A stretch of 64,000 nt of DNA from Curtobacterium sp. VKM Ac-1395. Its GTDB lineage: Bacteria > Actinomycetota > Actinomycetes > Actinomycetales > Microbacteriaceae. Each line of letters starts with the position of its first letter. The first letter of the stretch is position 1. The notes below the pieces were generated by a model. The model ran no database searches, was not told the DNA's origin, and was given only the letters and a program-made list of their open reading frames with translations. Position numbers and translations under genes: made by a program. This document shows positions 19,171 to 29,036 of this stretch, piece by piece. The DNA is taken from NCBI RefSeq assembly GCF_015350975.1, contig NZ_JADKRX010000001.1, forward strand, positions 1 to 64,000. Direction: 5' to 3'.

Positions 19171-20148
19171 TCATTGCCGGTACAGCAGCGCACGGACCTC
19201 GGACTCTGCGGCGTGCAGTCGCGCCGGGTCGATCGTCTCCCCGTGGTCGTAGGCGTCGAGCAGTCGGGGGTCGATGTAACTCGCCCGTGCCACCGTCGGG
19301 GTGTTGCCGAGGACCTCGCTCGCGGCCTTCACCGCGTGCGACACGGCACTCTTCCGCTTCCCGACACCGGTCTGCGGGCCGGTCTTCGCCAGGTCGACGG
19401 CAGCGGCCACGGTGCCGTGGAGCGTCCGGAAGTCCTTCGCGGTGAACTCGTCGCCCGCCCGCTCCTTGACGTACGCGTTGATGTCCTCGGCCGACAGCGG
19501 CTCCCACTCCGCGCCACGGGCCACGCGGTACGACAGCAGGCGCGCGTTCGCACCACGTCGCTTCATGCCCGCGATCACCCGCGCCAGGTCGGCGTCGTGG
19601 ATCGAGGACGACCACTCCTGGTGGCTCTTGCCGGGGAAGGACAGCTCGATGTCGTCGCCGGAGACCTTGGCGTGCGCGCAGAGCAGCGTCGACAGGCCCC
19701 GGCTGCCGTGTTCGGTCGCGTACCGCTCGGACCCGACCCGCAGGGACCCCTGGTCGAGCATCCGGAACGCCGCTGCGAGGGACCGACGCTGGTCCGGCTC
19801 CGGTCGACGGAGGTCCTGCGTCACCTGGCGACGTGCAGCGGGCAGGGACTCGGCGAGGGCGAGCGCTCGGTCGTACTTGATCTTGTCCATCCGGTCGCGC
19901 CAGGACGGGTGGTACATGTACTGGCGCCGGCCGGCAGCGTCGAAGCCGGTGGCGATGATGTGGCCGTTCTCGTACGGCGAGATCCAGACGTCGTCCCACG
20001 CGGGCGGGATGACGAACTCCTCGAGACGCTGGCGCACCTCGGGGTCGGTGACGGTGTTGCCGTCGGGGTCGCGGTACGAGTACCCCTGTCCGCTGCGGAC
20101 CCGGTGGTAGCCACGACCGTTGGTCTTGGATCTGCGGAGACGTGTCAC
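19171..20148 (-). CDS. DNA topoisomerase IB
   Basis: This poxvirus/eukaryote-like enzyme relaxes supercoils through a 3'-phosphotyrosine. The N-terminal domain shows GRGYHRVRSGQGYSYRDPDG, VIPPAWDDVWISP and GHIIATGFDAAGRRQYMYHP. The catalytic domain has the KYDRALALAESLP region, KSHQEW, FRTLHGT and the active-site Tyr in ARASYIDPRLLDAY. GTG 20148 (VTRLRRSKTNGRG) gives 325 aa and fits relatives; the frame is open to ATG 20223. It stands alone downstream of tuf's terminator. Confidence 0.9.
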   Translation of the reverse strand: MTRLRRSKTNGRGYHRVRSGQGYSYRDPDGNTVTDPEVRQRLEEFVIPPAWDDVWISPYENGHIIATGFDAAGRRQYMYHPSWRDRMDKIKYDRALALAESLPAARRQVTQDLRRPEPDQRRSLAAAFRMLDQGSLRVGSERYATEHGSRGLSTLLCAHAKVSGDDIELSFPGKSHQEWSSSIHDADLARVIAGMKRRGANARLLSYRVARGAEWEPLSAEDINAYVKERAGDEFTAKDFRTLHGTVAAAVDLAKTGPQTGVGKRKSAVSHAVKAASEVLGNTPTVARASYIDPRLLDAYDHGETIDPARLHAAESEVRALLYRQ

Positions 20149-20230
20149 TCGACCGAGCAAACACGTCGCGCCTGCTCGGGGCAGCAGGAAACGTCGCATT
20201 GCGCGTCGGTGGCCCCCGGACATGACGAAA

Positions 20231-20260
20231 GCGGGGCCGAGCCCGAAGGCCCGACCCCGC
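20231..20260 (-). terminator. tuf terminator
   Basis: On the minus strand a 13-bp stem with two G-U pairs closes a TTCG tetraloop. It is followed by TTT and lies 19 nt after the tuf stop. Confidence 0.8.
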
Positions 20261-20279
20261 TGACGTTGGGGAACGAGAG

Positions 20280-21467
20280 TTACTTGATGATCGTCTCGAC
20301 CGTACCGGCACCCACCGTGCGGCCACCCTCACGGATGGCGAAACGGAGGCCCTCCTCCATGGCGATCGGCTGGATCAGCTCGACCGTCATCGAGACGGTG
20401 TCGCCGGGCATGACCATCTCGGTGCCCTCGGGCAGCGTGATGACGCCGGTGACGTCCGTGGTGCGGAAGTAGAACTGCGGGCGGTAGTTCGCGTAGAACG
20501 GGTTGTGACGGCCGCCCTCTTCCTTGTTCAGGATGTACGCGTTCGCCTTGAACTCGGTGTGCGGCGTGACCGAACCCGGCTTCACGACGACCTGGCCGCG
20601 CTCGACGTCCTCGCGCTTGAGGCCACGGATGAGCAGACCGGTGTTGTCACCGGCGACTGCCTTGTCCAGCAGCTTGCGGAACATCTCGATGCCCGTGACC
20701 GTGGTCTTCTGGGTCGCCTTGATGCCGACGATCTCGACCTCGGAGTTGAGGTCCAGCTCGCCACGCTCGACGCGACCGGTGACGACGGTGCCACGACCGG
20801 TGATCGTGAAGACGTCCTCGATCGGCATCAGGAAGGGCTGGTCGGTGGCGCGGATGGGGTCCGGCACGCTCTCGTCGACAGCAGCCATCAGGTCCTGGAC
20901 GGACTTGACCCACTTCTCGTCGCCGTCGAGCGCCTTGAGCGCCGACACCTGCACGACGGGGGCGTCCTCGTCGAACTCCTGCGAGCCGAGGAGCTCACGG
21001 ACCTCGAGCTCGACGAGCTCCAGGATCTCCTCGTCGTCCACCATGTCGGACTTGTTCAGCGCGACGACGATGTAGGGCACGCCGACCTGGCGAGCGAGCA
21101 GCACGTGCTCACGCGTCTGGGGCATGGGACCGTCGGTGGCGGCGACCACGAGGATCGCGCCGTCCATCTGGGCCGCACCGGTGATCATGTTCTTCACGTA
21201 GTCAGCGTGACCAGGAGCGTCGACGTGCGCGTAGTGGCGCTTCTCCGTCTGGTACTCGACGTGCGAGATGTTGATCGTGATGCCGCGCTGGCGCTCTTCG
21301 GGAGCGTTGTCGATCTGTGCGAAGTCACGGGCCTCGTTGAGGTCCGGGTACTGGTCGTGCAGAACCTTGGTGATCGCCGCCGTGAGCGTCGTCTTGCCGT
21401 GGTCGACGTGACCGATGGTTCCGATGTTGACGTGCGGCTTGGTGCGCTCGAACTTGGCCTTGGCCAC
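20280..21467 (-). CDS. tuf: Elongation factor Tu
   Basis: EF-Tu delivers aminoacyl-tRNA. The 395-aa protein starts [20 protein letters not shown]. It has G1 GHVDHGKT, G3 DAPGH, G4 NKSD and the C-terminal [16 protein letters not shown] end. It follows fusA after a 157-bp gap with its own candidate promoter, and ends at a hairpin. Confidence 0.99.
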   Translation of the reverse strand: MAKAKFERTKPHVNIGTIGHVDHGKTTLTAAITKVLHDQYPDLNEARDFAQIDNAPEERQRGITINISHVEYQTEKRHYAHVDAPGHADYVKNMITGAAQMDGAILVVAATDGPMPQTREHVLLARQVGVPYIVVALNKSDMVDDEEILELVELEVRELLGSQEFDEDAPVVQVSALKALDGDEKWVKSVQDLMAAVDESVPDPIRATDQPFLMPIEDVFTITGRGTVVTGRVERGELDLNSEVEIVGIKATQKTTVTGIEMFRKLLDKAVAGDNTGLLIRGLKREDVERGQVVVKPGSVTPHTEFKANAYILNKEEGGRHNPFYANYRPQFYFRTTDVTGVITLPEGTEMVMPGDTVSMTVELIQPIAMEEGLRFAIREGGRTVGAGTVETIIK

Positions 21468-21556
21468 TGTGGGTCCTCCTCAGGACTCGGATGCGACACC
21501 CCCGGAGGCATCCCTGTCGGGGTGCTGCTCCGTTGGTCCGCGGTGTGTGTGTCTGT

Positions 21557-21562
21557 ACTTTA
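21557..21562 (-). promoter_or_regulatory. Candidate -10 element for tuf
   Basis: TAAAGT on the minus strand in the fusA-tuf gap would give tuf a leader of about 80 nt. No good -35 lies at the matching distance, so this is tentative. Confidence 0.3.
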
Positions 21563-21624
21563 CTTGGTGGCGAGGGGCCCGTCGCCGGGCGCCCCCGCCT
21601 GTGGAGAACACGCTCGAGAGAGCG

Positions 21625-23742
21625 TTACTCTCCCTTGGCCTTCGCGACGATCTCCTCGGCGACGTTCGACGGGACCTGGTTGTAGGTCTCGAAGGTCATC
21701 GAGTAGACGGCACGACCGGAGGTCTTCGAACGAAGGTCCCCGACGTAGCCGAACATCTCGGACAGCGGCACGCTCGCGCGGACCACCTTGACGCCCGAGG
21801 CGTCCTCCATCGCGGCGATGTTGCCACGACGGGAGCTCAGGTCACCGATGACGTCGCCCATGTACTCCTCGGGCGTACGGACCTCGACGGCCATGATCGG
21901 CTCGAGGATCACGGGACCGGCCTTGCGAGCCGCTTCCTTGTACGCGATCGAGCCGGCGATCTTGAACGCCATCTCGGACGAGTCGACGTCGTGCGCCGCG
22001 CCGTCCTTGAGGATGGCCTTCACACCGACCGTCGGGTACCCGGCGAGGATGCCGACCTGCATGGCGTCCTGGATTCCGGCGTCCACCGACGGGATGTACT
22101 CGCGCGGGATGCGACCACCGGTGACGGCGTTCACGAACTCGTAGACCTTCTCGGAGGTGACCTCCATGGGCTCGAGCGCGATCTGCACCTTCGCGAACTG
22201 ACCGGAGCCACCGGTCTGCTTCTTGTGGGTGTAGTCGTAGCGCTCGACGACCTTCGTGAGGGTCTCGCGGTAGGCCACCTGGGGCTTGCCGACGTTGGCC
22301 TCGACGTGGAACTCACGCTTCATGCGGTCGACCAGGATGTCGAGGTGGAGCTCGCCCATGCCCTTGATCGTGGTCTGACCGGTCTCGGCGTTGAGCTCGA
22401 CGCGGAACGTCGGGTCCTCTTCGGCGAGCTTCTGGATGGCCGTGGAGAGCTTCTCCTGGTCAGCCTTGGTCTTCGGCTCGATCGCGACCTCGATGACCGG
22501 CTCCGGGAACGTCATCGACTCGAGGACGACCTGGTCCTGCGGGTCGCAGAGCGTGTCGCCCGTGGTCGTGTCCTTGAGGCCGATGACCGCGTAGATGTGA
22601 CCGGCGGTGACGTTGTCGACCGGGTTCTCCTTGTTGGAGTGCATCTGGAAGATCTTGCCGATGCGCTCCTTCTTGCCCTTGGTCGAGTTGATGACCTGTG
22701 CACCGGACTCGATGTGGCCGGAGTACACGCGGACGTAGGTCAGACGACCGAAGAACGGGTGCACGGCGACCTTGAAGGCCAGCGCGGAGAAGGGCTCGGA
22801 GGCCTCCGGCTTGCGGATGATCTCCTTCTCTTCGTCCTTGACGTCGTGACCGATCATCGGCGGGACGTCGAGCGGCGACGGCAGGTAGTCGATGACCGCG
22901 TCGAGCATCGGCTGGACACCACGGTTCTTGAACGCGGAACCGCAGAGGACCGGGTAGATCTCGCTGTTGACCGTGAGGGTACGGATCGCGGACTTGATCT
23001 CGGCGACGGAGAAGTCCGTGTCGCCCTCGAGGTAGCGCTCCATGAGCTCGTCGTTGGCCTCGGCTACGCGCTCGATGAGCTTCTCGCGGTACTCCGCAGC
23101 ACGGTCGGCGAGGTCCGCGGGGATCTCCTCGATCTCGTACTTGGCGCCCATCTGGACGTCACCCTTCGCGTCGCCGCGCCAGGTGAGTGCACGCATCTCG
23201 ACCAGGTCGACGACGCCCTCGAAGGACGACTCCGCACCGATCGGGAGCTGCAGCACGAGGGGCTCCGCGCCGAGGCGGTTCACGATCGTGTCGACGGTGA
23301 AGTAGAAGTCCGCGCCGAGCTTGTCCATCTTGTTGACGAAGCAGATGCGCGGGACGTTGTACTTGTCCGCCTGACGCCAGACGGTCTCCGACTGGGGCTC
23401 GACGCCCTCTTTCCCGTCGAACACGGCGACGGCACCGTCGAGGACGCGGAGCGAGCGCTCCACCTCGACCGTGAAGTCGACGTGACCGGGGGTGTCGATG
23501 ATGTTGATCTGGTTGTTGTCCCAGAAGCAGGTCGTCGCGGCCGACGTGATCGTGATGCCGCGTTCCTGCTCCTGCGCCATCCAGTCCATCGTGGCTGCGC
23601 CGTCGTGGACTTCACCGATCTTGTGCGTGATGCCCGTGTAGAACAGGATGCGCTCGGTGGTCGTGGTCTTGCCGGCGTCGATGTGCGCCATGATGCCGAT
23701 GTTGCGGACCTTGTTCAGGTCGGTGAGCACGTCCTGTGCCAC
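21625..23742 (-). CDS. fusA: Elongation factor G
   Basis: EF-G drives translocation and, with RRF, recycling. The 705-aa protein has the G domain ([37 protein letters not shown]) and domains II-V ending with [20 protein letters not shown]. It follows rpsG after 87 bp in the str cluster. Confidence 0.99.
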   Translation of the reverse strand: MAQDVLTDLNKVRNIGIMAHIDAGKTTTTERILFYTGITHKIGEVHDGAATMDWMAQEQERGITITSAATTCFWDNNQINIIDTPGHVDFTVEVERSLRVLDGAVAVFDGKEGVEPQSETVWRQADKYNVPRICFVNKMDKLGADFYFTVDTIVNRLGAEPLVLQLPIGAESSFEGVVDLVEMRALTWRGDAKGDVQMGAKYEIEEIPADLADRAAEYREKLIERVAEANDELMERYLEGDTDFSVAEIKSAIRTLTVNSEIYPVLCGSAFKNRGVQPMLDAVIDYLPSPLDVPPMIGHDVKDEEKEIIRKPEASEPFSALAFKVAVHPFFGRLTYVRVYSGHIESGAQVINSTKGKKERIGKIFQMHSNKENPVDNVTAGHIYAVIGLKDTTTGDTLCDPQDQVVLESMTFPEPVIEVAIEPKTKADQEKLSTAIQKLAEEDPTFRVELNAETGQTTIKGMGELHLDILVDRMKREFHVEANVGKPQVAYRETLTKVVERYDYTHKKQTGGSGQFAKVQIALEPMEVTSEKVYEFVNAVTGGRIPREYIPSVDAGIQDAMQVGILAGYPTVGVKAILKDGAAHDVDSSEMAFKIAGSIAYKEAARKAGPVILEPIMAVEVRTPEEYMGDVIGDLSSRRGNIAAMEDASGVKVVRASVPLSEMFGYVGDLRSKTSGRAVYSMTFETYNQVPSNVAEEIVAKAKGE

Positions 23743-23829
23743 AGGGTTCCTCCGGGAGAGTTGTAGGAGAGATGGCGTCCGTCAGGGCGCCGGGGTTCTT
23801 GACCACCGGCACCCTGACGATGCCGGTGA

Positions 23830-24300
23830 CTACCAGCGGTAGTGCGCGAAGGCCTTGTTCGACTCGGCCATCTTGTGGGTGTCCTCGCGACGCTTGACAG
23901 CGGCACCGAGGCCGTTGGAGGCGTCGAGGATCTCGTTCATGAGACGCTCGGTCATCGTCTTCTCGCGACGGGCCTTGGCGTACGAGGTCAGCCAGCGGAG
24001 CGCCAGCGTGTTCGCACGGTGCGGCTTGACCTCGACCGGGACCTGGTAGGTCGAGCCACCGACGCGGCGGCTGCGGACCTCGAGGGTCGGTCGGACGTTG
24101 TCGAGCGCCTTCTTCAGCGTGACGACGGCGTCCTGGCCGTTCTTCGACGAGACACCTTCGAGCGCGTCGTAGACGATGCGCTCGGCGAGGCCCTTCTTGC
24201 CGTCGAGGAGGATCTTGTTGACGAGCTGGCTGACGATCGGTGCGCCGTAGACGGGGTCTGCGACGACGGGGCGCTTGGGGGCTGGACCCTTACGAGGCAT
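23830..24300 (-). CDS. rpsG: 30S ribosomal protein S7
   Basis: S7 nucleates the 30S head. The 156-aa protein starts [20 protein letters not shown] at ATG 24300 and ends NKAFAHYRW. The frame is open upstream, but rpsL ends 4 bp before this ATG. It is part of rpsL-rpsG-fusA-tuf. Confidence 0.98.
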   Translation of the reverse strand: MPRKGPAPKRPVVADPVYGAPIVSQLVNKILLDGKKGLAERIVYDALEGVSSKNGQDAVVTLKKALDNVRPTLEVRSRRVGGSTYQVPVEVKPHRANTLALRWLTSYAKARREKTMTERLMNEILDASNGLGAAVKRREDTHKMAESNKAFAHYRW

Positions 24301-24304
24301 CGGA

Positions 24305-24673
24305 CTAACCCTTCTTCGCGCCGTAGCGGCTACGCGCCTGCTTACGGTTCTTGACGGCCTGCGTGTCGAGGGCGCCACGGATGATCTTGTAGCGCACGCC
24401 GGGGAGGTCCTTCACACGACCGCCGCGGACGAGCACCATCGAGTGCTCCTGCAGGTTGTGGCCCTCACCCGGGATGTAGGCCGTGACCTCGGTGCCGTTC
24501 GAGAGCTTCACACGAGCGACCTTGCGCAGTGCCGAGTTGGGCTTCTTGGGGGTGGTGGTGTAGACGCGGGTGCACACACCACGCTGCTGGGGGTTCGCCT
24601 TGAGTGCCGGCGCCTTGGTCTTGACGACCTTGGGCGTACGACCCTTGCGAACCAGCTGCTGAATAGTAGGCAA
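24305..24673 (-). CDS. rpsL: 30S ribosomal protein S12 (TTG start)
   Basis: S12 controls decoding accuracy. The 122-aa protein starts at a TTG ([20 protein letters not shown]) with AGGAGAAC just upstream. Lys in [12 protein letters not shown] and in [11 protein letters not shown] is the streptomycin-sensitive state. It is the first gene of the str cluster, about 163 nt behind its promoter. Confidence 0.97.
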   Translation of the reverse strand: MPTIQQLVRKGRTPKVVKTKAPALKANPQQRGVCTRVYTTTPKKPNSALRKVARVKLSNGTEVTAYIPGEGHNLQEHSMVLVRGGRVKDLPGVRYKIIRGALDTQAVKNRKQARSRYGAKKG

Positions 24674-24842
24674 CTGTTCTCCTGGTTCTCGCTCGTGTTC
24701 TCTGGCCGACGCGGTCCGTCAGCATCCTCGCCCACGCAGACGACCGCCGAAGTGGCAGATCGTGGTCCGGGGGCGGACTGCCCGGTCGTGGTCGAGGACC
24801 AGCCGGACTTTCAGGGCGCGCCCGAGGGCGCACACCTAGATG

Positions 24843-24871
24843 AGACTACCTGCGTCACCGGGTGAAATCAA
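24843..24871 (-). promoter_or_regulatory. str operon promoter
   Basis: TTGATT (24871-24866) and TAGTCT (24848-24843) are 17 bp apart on the minus strand. The predicted start is near 24836, with a leader of about 163 nt to rpsL. Confidence 0.7.
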
Positions 24872-25056
24872 TCCGGGCGCGTCGCCCTGGAGGCCCGTGG
24901 TGTCGGCCGTCGGCGAACAGCGCGACCGCCGGTCGCTCCTGCTGGGCGCGGGGCGCTCCCCGGGGCCGACCCGCTCGTCGAGCCGTGGGCTGCCGGGGTG
25001 GTGACCACGGCCTCCCGGCCGGGCGTGACCCGGGGTGTCGACCAGGCGGGCCGGCC
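24872..25056. other. Intergenic stretch upstream of the str promoter
   Basis: I see no gene here. A small perfect hairpin (GCGACC/GGTCGC, 24922-24936) may end transcription from the gene at 25057-26262. Together with the rpsL leader the non-coding span is about 380 bp. Confidence 0.4.
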
Positions 25057-26262
25057 TCAGGAACCGGTGTCGGAGGAGCCGTTGCCGATGGCGGAGACGA
25101 AGGTCGCGCCGGTGTCCGAGAAGCCGGTGACGTAGCCGCTCGCGTTGACGTTGATCGGGCCGGCCGTCGCCGTGCCGGTACCGGCCGGGCCGGTGAAGGC
25201 CGCGGTGAAGGTCGCCGAGCCGAAGGACGACGTCGTGACCATCCACCCCTTGGTCAGCCACCCGTCGACCTGCACGGTGGGGCGGGTGTCGAGCGTCCAC
25301 TTCTGGTTCGTGTACGTGTTCGCCGGGTTCTCGCCGTAGGCGTAGAAGCTGCAGCCGCTCGGCGCCGTCTCGGTCGAGGCGATGCAGCCGTCCACCCAGG
25401 CGTCGACCGCCGCGGTGGCGGCCTGCGTGCCGGCTGCCGTGAGGGACGCGGTCATCGAGACCGGGCTCGAGCCCGTGACGCCGAACCCGAGGACCCGGGC
25501 CGTGGCGGCCTTCGCCGAGAACCACTTGCCGCCGTCCACGGCGACGTCGTAGGTGCCCGGGAGCGCCTGCAGCGTGACCGCGCCGGAGGAGTCCGTGCGG
25601 GTCCGCTGGCCGGCGACCTCGACGGCCGTCCGCGGCGGCCCCTTGACGACCAGGTCGACCGCGCCGAGGGTCGGGGCGCGGAGCTCCCAGCGCGGGAAGA
25701 CGCCCCAGTCGGTGCCGACCTGCTCGAGGGTGAACGTCGCGGGGACCCGGCGGCCGGACTGCGTGAGGTAGACGCCCACCGTCGCGGTGTCGCCGCTGCG
25801 CTCGACGCCCGCGATGCGGTACCCGGTCACGCGGCCCGATGCCGTGGCGTACGCCGCATCGGTGAGCAGCACGTCGGACTTCGTGGGGCGGATGCCGGCG
25901 TCCGCGAGCGCGTCGTCGACGTGGCCGGCGCTGAGGTCGTCGAGGAAGGCCTCGACCTGGCGCTCCGGTGCGTGGGAGGTGCTGCCGACCGAGTAGCCGA
26001 CGAGACCGGCGACTGCGAGCAGCACGACGGCGGTGGACCCGGCGATGATGCCGACGAGCTGGCCGCGGCGCAGACGGCGACGGCGGGGGGCGTGGGCGTT
26101 CTGGTCGCCAGGGGCGGCCGCTGCGAGCGGGGCGTCGTGCGTGCCGCTGATGTCGGCGACCCGGGGGACGGCGGCCCAGGCGGGGTCGGGCTTGACGGTG
26201 TCGACGTGGCCGTCGGGCTGGCCGTCCTCGGGCTGGCCGGGCGCGGTCGGCTGGTCGGTCAT
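25057..26262 (-). CDS. Single-pass membrane protein of unknown function
   Basis: The 401-aa product has a disordered Pro/Asp/Gln-rich cytoplasmic N-terminus and a basic RRRRLRRG stretch. One membrane segment follows at ~78-100 (LVGIIAGSTAVVLLAVAGLVG), then a large extracellular part. That part has a short DUF4878-like helical section (VEAFLDDLSAGHVDDALADA), a PEGA-like beta unit (PGTYDVAVDGGKWFSAKAAT) and two Cys (WVDGCI, PSGCSF) that could form a disulfide. ATG 26262 has GGGGGA upstream, and TAGGCT (26312-26307) is a likely -10. The function is not recognised; the domain hints are weak. Confidence 0.75.
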   Translation of the reverse strand: MTDQPTAPGQPEDGQPDGHVDTVKPDPAWAAVPRVADISGTHDAPLAAAAPGDQNAHAPRRRRLRRGQLVGIIAGSTAVVLLAVAGLVGYSVGSTSHAPERQVEAFLDDLSAGHVDDALADAGIRPTKSDVLLTDAAYATASGRVTGYRIAGVERSGDTATVGVYLTQSGRRVPATFTLEQVGTDWGVFPRWELRAPTLGAVDLVVKGPPRTAVEVAGQRTRTDSSGAVTLQALPGTYDVAVDGGKWFSAKAATARVLGFGVTGSSPVSMTASLTAAGTQAATAAVDAWVDGCIASTETAPSGCSFYAYGENPANTYTNQKWTLDTRPTVQVDGWLTKGWMVTTSSFGSATFTAAFTGPAGTGTATAGPINVNASGYVTGFSDTGATFVSAIGNGSSDTGS

Positions 26263-26325
26263 GGATCCCCCGTCGTCACTGCCGGTTCGGTCCTCCGGCA
26301 GCATCGAGCCTACCGGCGACCGACG

Positions 26326-26748
26326 TCACTGCGACTGCTTGGCCTGGTGCCGCGCGAGGGCGATCCCACCGACCACGCAGAGGAGCGCGACGACGACCGA
26401 GCTCACGACGAACGGGCCGAGGGCGTACCCGGCGGGGAACACCAGGAGCTGCGTGACGTCCTGGCGGATGAGCGCGTAGCCGACCGCCCCGATGCCGAGC
26501 ATGACCAGGTAGGCGGTGGCGGCCGCGACGAGTCCGGTGACACCCGGGTTGCCGTCACGGATGCCGAGCGCGGTCGCGAACAGGACGACGACCGCTCCCC
26601 CGACGACCATGGCCGGGCCGAGGTACGGGGTCGCGTCGGACTGGGCGATCACCTCGACGTTCGCGAGCAGGGACTCGAAACCCGTCACGGCGATCACGAG
26701 GGCGACGAACAGGACGGACGTCATCGTCGCCACGAGCCATCGGGACAT
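26326..26748 (-). CDS. Small four-helix membrane protein
   Basis: The 140-aa protein has four hydrophobic segments (VATMTSVLFVALVIAVTGFE, MVVGGAVVVLFATALG, VTGLVAAATAYLVMLGIGAV, FVVSSVVVALLCVVGGIALA). It resembles small membrane proteins common in Microbacteriaceae (possibly DUF6121, from memory). TACGAT lies 6 nt before the ATG, suggesting a leaderless transcript. Confidence 0.7.
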   Translation of the reverse strand: MSRWLVATMTSVLFVALVIAVTGFESLLANVEVIAQSDATPYLGPAMVVGGAVVVLFATALGIRDGNPGVTGLVAAATAYLVMLGIGAVGYALIRQDVTQLLVFPAGYALGPFVVSSVVVALLCVVGGIALARHQAKQSQ

Positions 26749-26771
26749 GCAGCGATCGTAGCGTCGGGCGC

Positions 26772-27356
26772 TCAGGTGGTGTGCGGCTCGGTGCGGGCGA
26801 GTCCGTCTGGCGCAGGCTCCTGCTGCTGCTGCGCAGCACTCACGAGGGCGAGCGCGATGGTCGCGGTGATGACGGGGATGCTCTCGGTCATCGGGGCGGC
26901 CGGTCGCGCGTGGGTGGTCGCGGCCGGCGTCGCTGTCGCGGTCGCGGTCCCGGTCCCGGTCCCGGTCTGGAGGCTCTGGGGCACCTGCTCGTCGGCGGTC
27001 ACGCCCGACTCGTGGTCACGGACGGCCGGCCCGATCACGGGCAGCACCGCCGTGGTGGCCGGTGGTTCCGTCGTCAGCTCGCGGTGGGGCTGCAGCCCGG
27101 ACCGGCGGTCAGCGCGTCGCGCCCGCCCCATCCGCACCAGGACGACGACGGCCACGATCGCCCAGATGCCGTTGACGATGGTCGACGGCACGGCGTGGTG
27201 CGCGGCGACGTTGACGGCCACGGCGACACCGCCGACCAGGTTGAACAGCTGGTAGACCGGCCCGTTCGGGAGCTTGCCCGTCGAGAACAGGATGTAGCCC
27301 GACAGGACGGTGATGGCTCCGAACCATCCGAGGAACTCCACGATTCCAGACAACAC
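26772..27356 (-). CDS. CBU_0592-like membrane protein with disordered tail
   Basis: Residues 1-80 fit the three-helix CBU_0592 pattern (GWFGAITVLSGYILFSTG, YQLFNLVGGVAVAVNVAAHH, VPSTIVNGIWAIVAVVVLV). The remaining ~110 residues are Thr/Ala/Pro rich, with a Thr-Gly/Thr-Ala repeat encoded by a hexamer-like DNA repeat (26,930-26,970). A final hydrophobic patch (VITATIALALVSA) may be a fourth helix. The GTG start has GGAG 7 nt upstream. The function is unknown. Confidence 0.7.
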   Translation of the reverse strand: MLSGIVEFLGWFGAITVLSGYILFSTGKLPNGPVYQLFNLVGGVAVAVNVAAHHAVPSTIVNGIWAIVAVVVLVRMGRARRADRRSGLQPHRELTTEPPATTAVLPVIGPAVRDHESGVTADEQVPQSLQTGTGTGTATATATPAATTHARPAAPMTESIPVITATIALALVSAAQQQQEPAPDGLARTEPHTT

Positions 27357-27530
27357 GCGCGACTCCGGGCACGACGGGGAACGGCCGATTCGTGCCGGCC
27401 GTCCGAGAGGGTGGGATGCGCCGAGGACACGGCGACCAGATCATCGTAAGCAGAACGACGACCGTCGCGGAAGGGGCTCCGGCGTGGTGTGGAGGGCCCC
27501 AGTTGGAGGGCGTCCTGTGGAGGGGCGGGG

Positions 27531-28253
27531 TCAGCCGTTGGCGGGGGCAGCGGTCTGGGACTGCTTCGCTGCGTCGGCGGTGGCGAGGACGTAGATGGAG
27601 CCGCCGAACGTCCAGGTCGACTGGTCCGACGCCGCGCCGTCTTCGCCGCTCTTCTCGGCCGAGGCGATGCTCGTGACGAGGAACAACCGCTTGCCGTGCT
27701 GGACTCCGGCGAGGAAGGCGCGGGCCTGTTCGAAGGTCCCGTCGACCGCGACGGTCACCGGGATGACCGAGAAGTTCTGCCCGGTGATCGCACCGTTGGT
27801 CACGACGGCCGGCGCAGCCGGCGCGGACGGCACGGTCGCAGCGGGAGCCGCGGACGCTGACGGTGACGCGCTCGGTGCCGAGGACGGCGCTGCCGCGGGG
27901 ACGACCGGTGCGTACGCGACGGCGTCGCTCGTCGTGTACGAGGACACCTCCATCCCGGACGCGGAGGCGATCCCGTCGAGGTCGGCGATGAAGGAGGACA
28001 GGTCGGCACCGTCCGGGACGGAGGCCGACAGCTGCTCGAGCTCCTGACGCATCGCGGGCAGCTTGGCTGCCTGCTCACGCAGGCGCGCCAGTTCGGCCCG
28101 GCTCGCGTGGTTCGTCGTCTCGACGTTCTCCGTCTGCGTCTGCGCCGCTGACGCCTGAGCGAGCTGCGGTTGGACGGCGAGGAAGAAGCCGCCGACGGCG
28201 ACCACCGCCATGGCGACGACGGCGAGCAGCAGACTGAGACGGTTGCGTGACAT
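27531..28253 (-). CDS. pilO: Type IV pilus assembly protein PilO-like
   Basis: PilO and PilN form the inner-membrane alignment pair that links PilM to the pilin pump. The 240-aa protein has an N-terminal membrane segment (SLLLAVVAMAVVAVGGFFLA) and a coiled coil (LARLREQAAKLPAMRQELEQ). An Ala/Pro/Ser linker of ~45 residues separates it from a C-terminal ferredoxin-like half (ITGQNFSVIPVTVAVDGTFE, FLAGVQHGKRLFLVTSI). It is the last gene of the pilus cluster, 3 bp after pilN. Confidence 0.8.
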   Translation of the reverse strand: MSRNRLSLLLAVVAMAVVAVGGFFLAVQPQLAQASAAQTQTENVETTNHASRAELARLREQAAKLPAMRQELEQLSASVPDGADLSSFIADLDGIASASGMEVSSYTTSDAVAYAPVVPAAAPSSAPSASPSASAAPAATVPSAPAAPAVVTNGAITGQNFSVIPVTVAVDGTFEQARAFLAGVQHGKRLFLVTSIASAEKSGEDGAASDQSTWTFGGSIYVLATADAAKQSQTAAPANG

Positions 28254-28256
28254 CAG

Positions 28257-29036
28257 TCAGTCCTTCTTCTCGGAGTCCGCGGCGAACCGGCCGTCGAACG
28301 CCTTCTCGTCGAGGTGGATCGTGAGGTTCACCGTGTACTCGCCAGAGGCGTCGTCGCGGGTCACCGAGTTGGCCGTCGCGTCCACGAAGCCGGTCACGGT
28401 CGCGACCGCGTCGAGCCACGTCGGCACGGAGGGCAGGGCGGTGGTCTTGGCGTCGATCGTCAGCGTCGCGACGCGCTGGCCCTGCAGGGGGTCGACCGAC
28501 TGCGCGTAGGCCGTGGTCGCCGAGGCCGAGTCCACCGTCACACCGCTGATCCGGACACCGGCGGGCAGCTTCGACTGCACCGATCCGAGCACGGGGGACC
28601 AGTCGATCTCAGTCGAACCGCCGACCTGCTGGGCCGCCTCGAGCAGACCTGTGGCGCTCTCCGTCGACCGGACGTCGCTGAACTGGCGCTGCTGCTGGAG
28701 CAGGCTCACCGTCTCGTTCTGCGCGGCGGCGAGCTGGGTGTCCGCGGCGCTCTTCGTCATGCCGGCACCGGCTGCGCCGAGTCCGACCGCGAGCGCGACG
28801 ACCACGACACCGGCCCATGCCCGACGGACCGTCGCGCGCTGACGACGGTGGACATGCACTTCGCTCGGGAGCAGGTCCGCACGGGGAGCGGCGCCGATCA
28901 CGATCTGCTGTCGACCTCGGCGTCGGCTCGACCCCGCGTCGATCTGGGCGACGGCGCCGGCCGTCCCTCTGCTGGCACGGCCCCAGCGCGCTGGCTTCCC
29001 GCCGTCGGTCGGCGGTGCGTCGATGATCTCGGTCAT
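28257..29036 (-). CDS. pilN: Type IV pilus assembly protein PilN-like
   Basis: The 259-aa product starts at ATG 29036, overlapping the pilM stop by 4 bp. It begins with a disordered basic region (~55 residues). DLLPSEVHVHRRQRATVRRA then resembles the PilN INLLP motif that binds PilM, but lies internally rather than at the N-terminus. One helix (GVVVVALAVGLGAAGAGM), a coiled coil and a PilN-type C-terminal fold follow (LPAGVRISGVTVDSASATTA). Confidence 0.8.
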   Translation of the reverse strand: MTEIIDAPPTDGGKPARWGRASRGTAGAVAQIDAGSSRRRGRQQIVIGAAPRADLLPSEVHVHRRQRATVRRAWAGVVVVALAVGLGAAGAGMTKSAADTQLAAAQNETVSLLQQQRQFSDVRSTESATGLLEAAQQVGGSTEIDWSPVLGSVQSKLPAGVRISGVTVDSASATTAYAQSVDPLQGQRVATLTIDAKTTALPSVPTWLDAVATVTGFVDATANSVTRDDASGEYTVNLTIHLDEKAFDGRFAADSEKKD

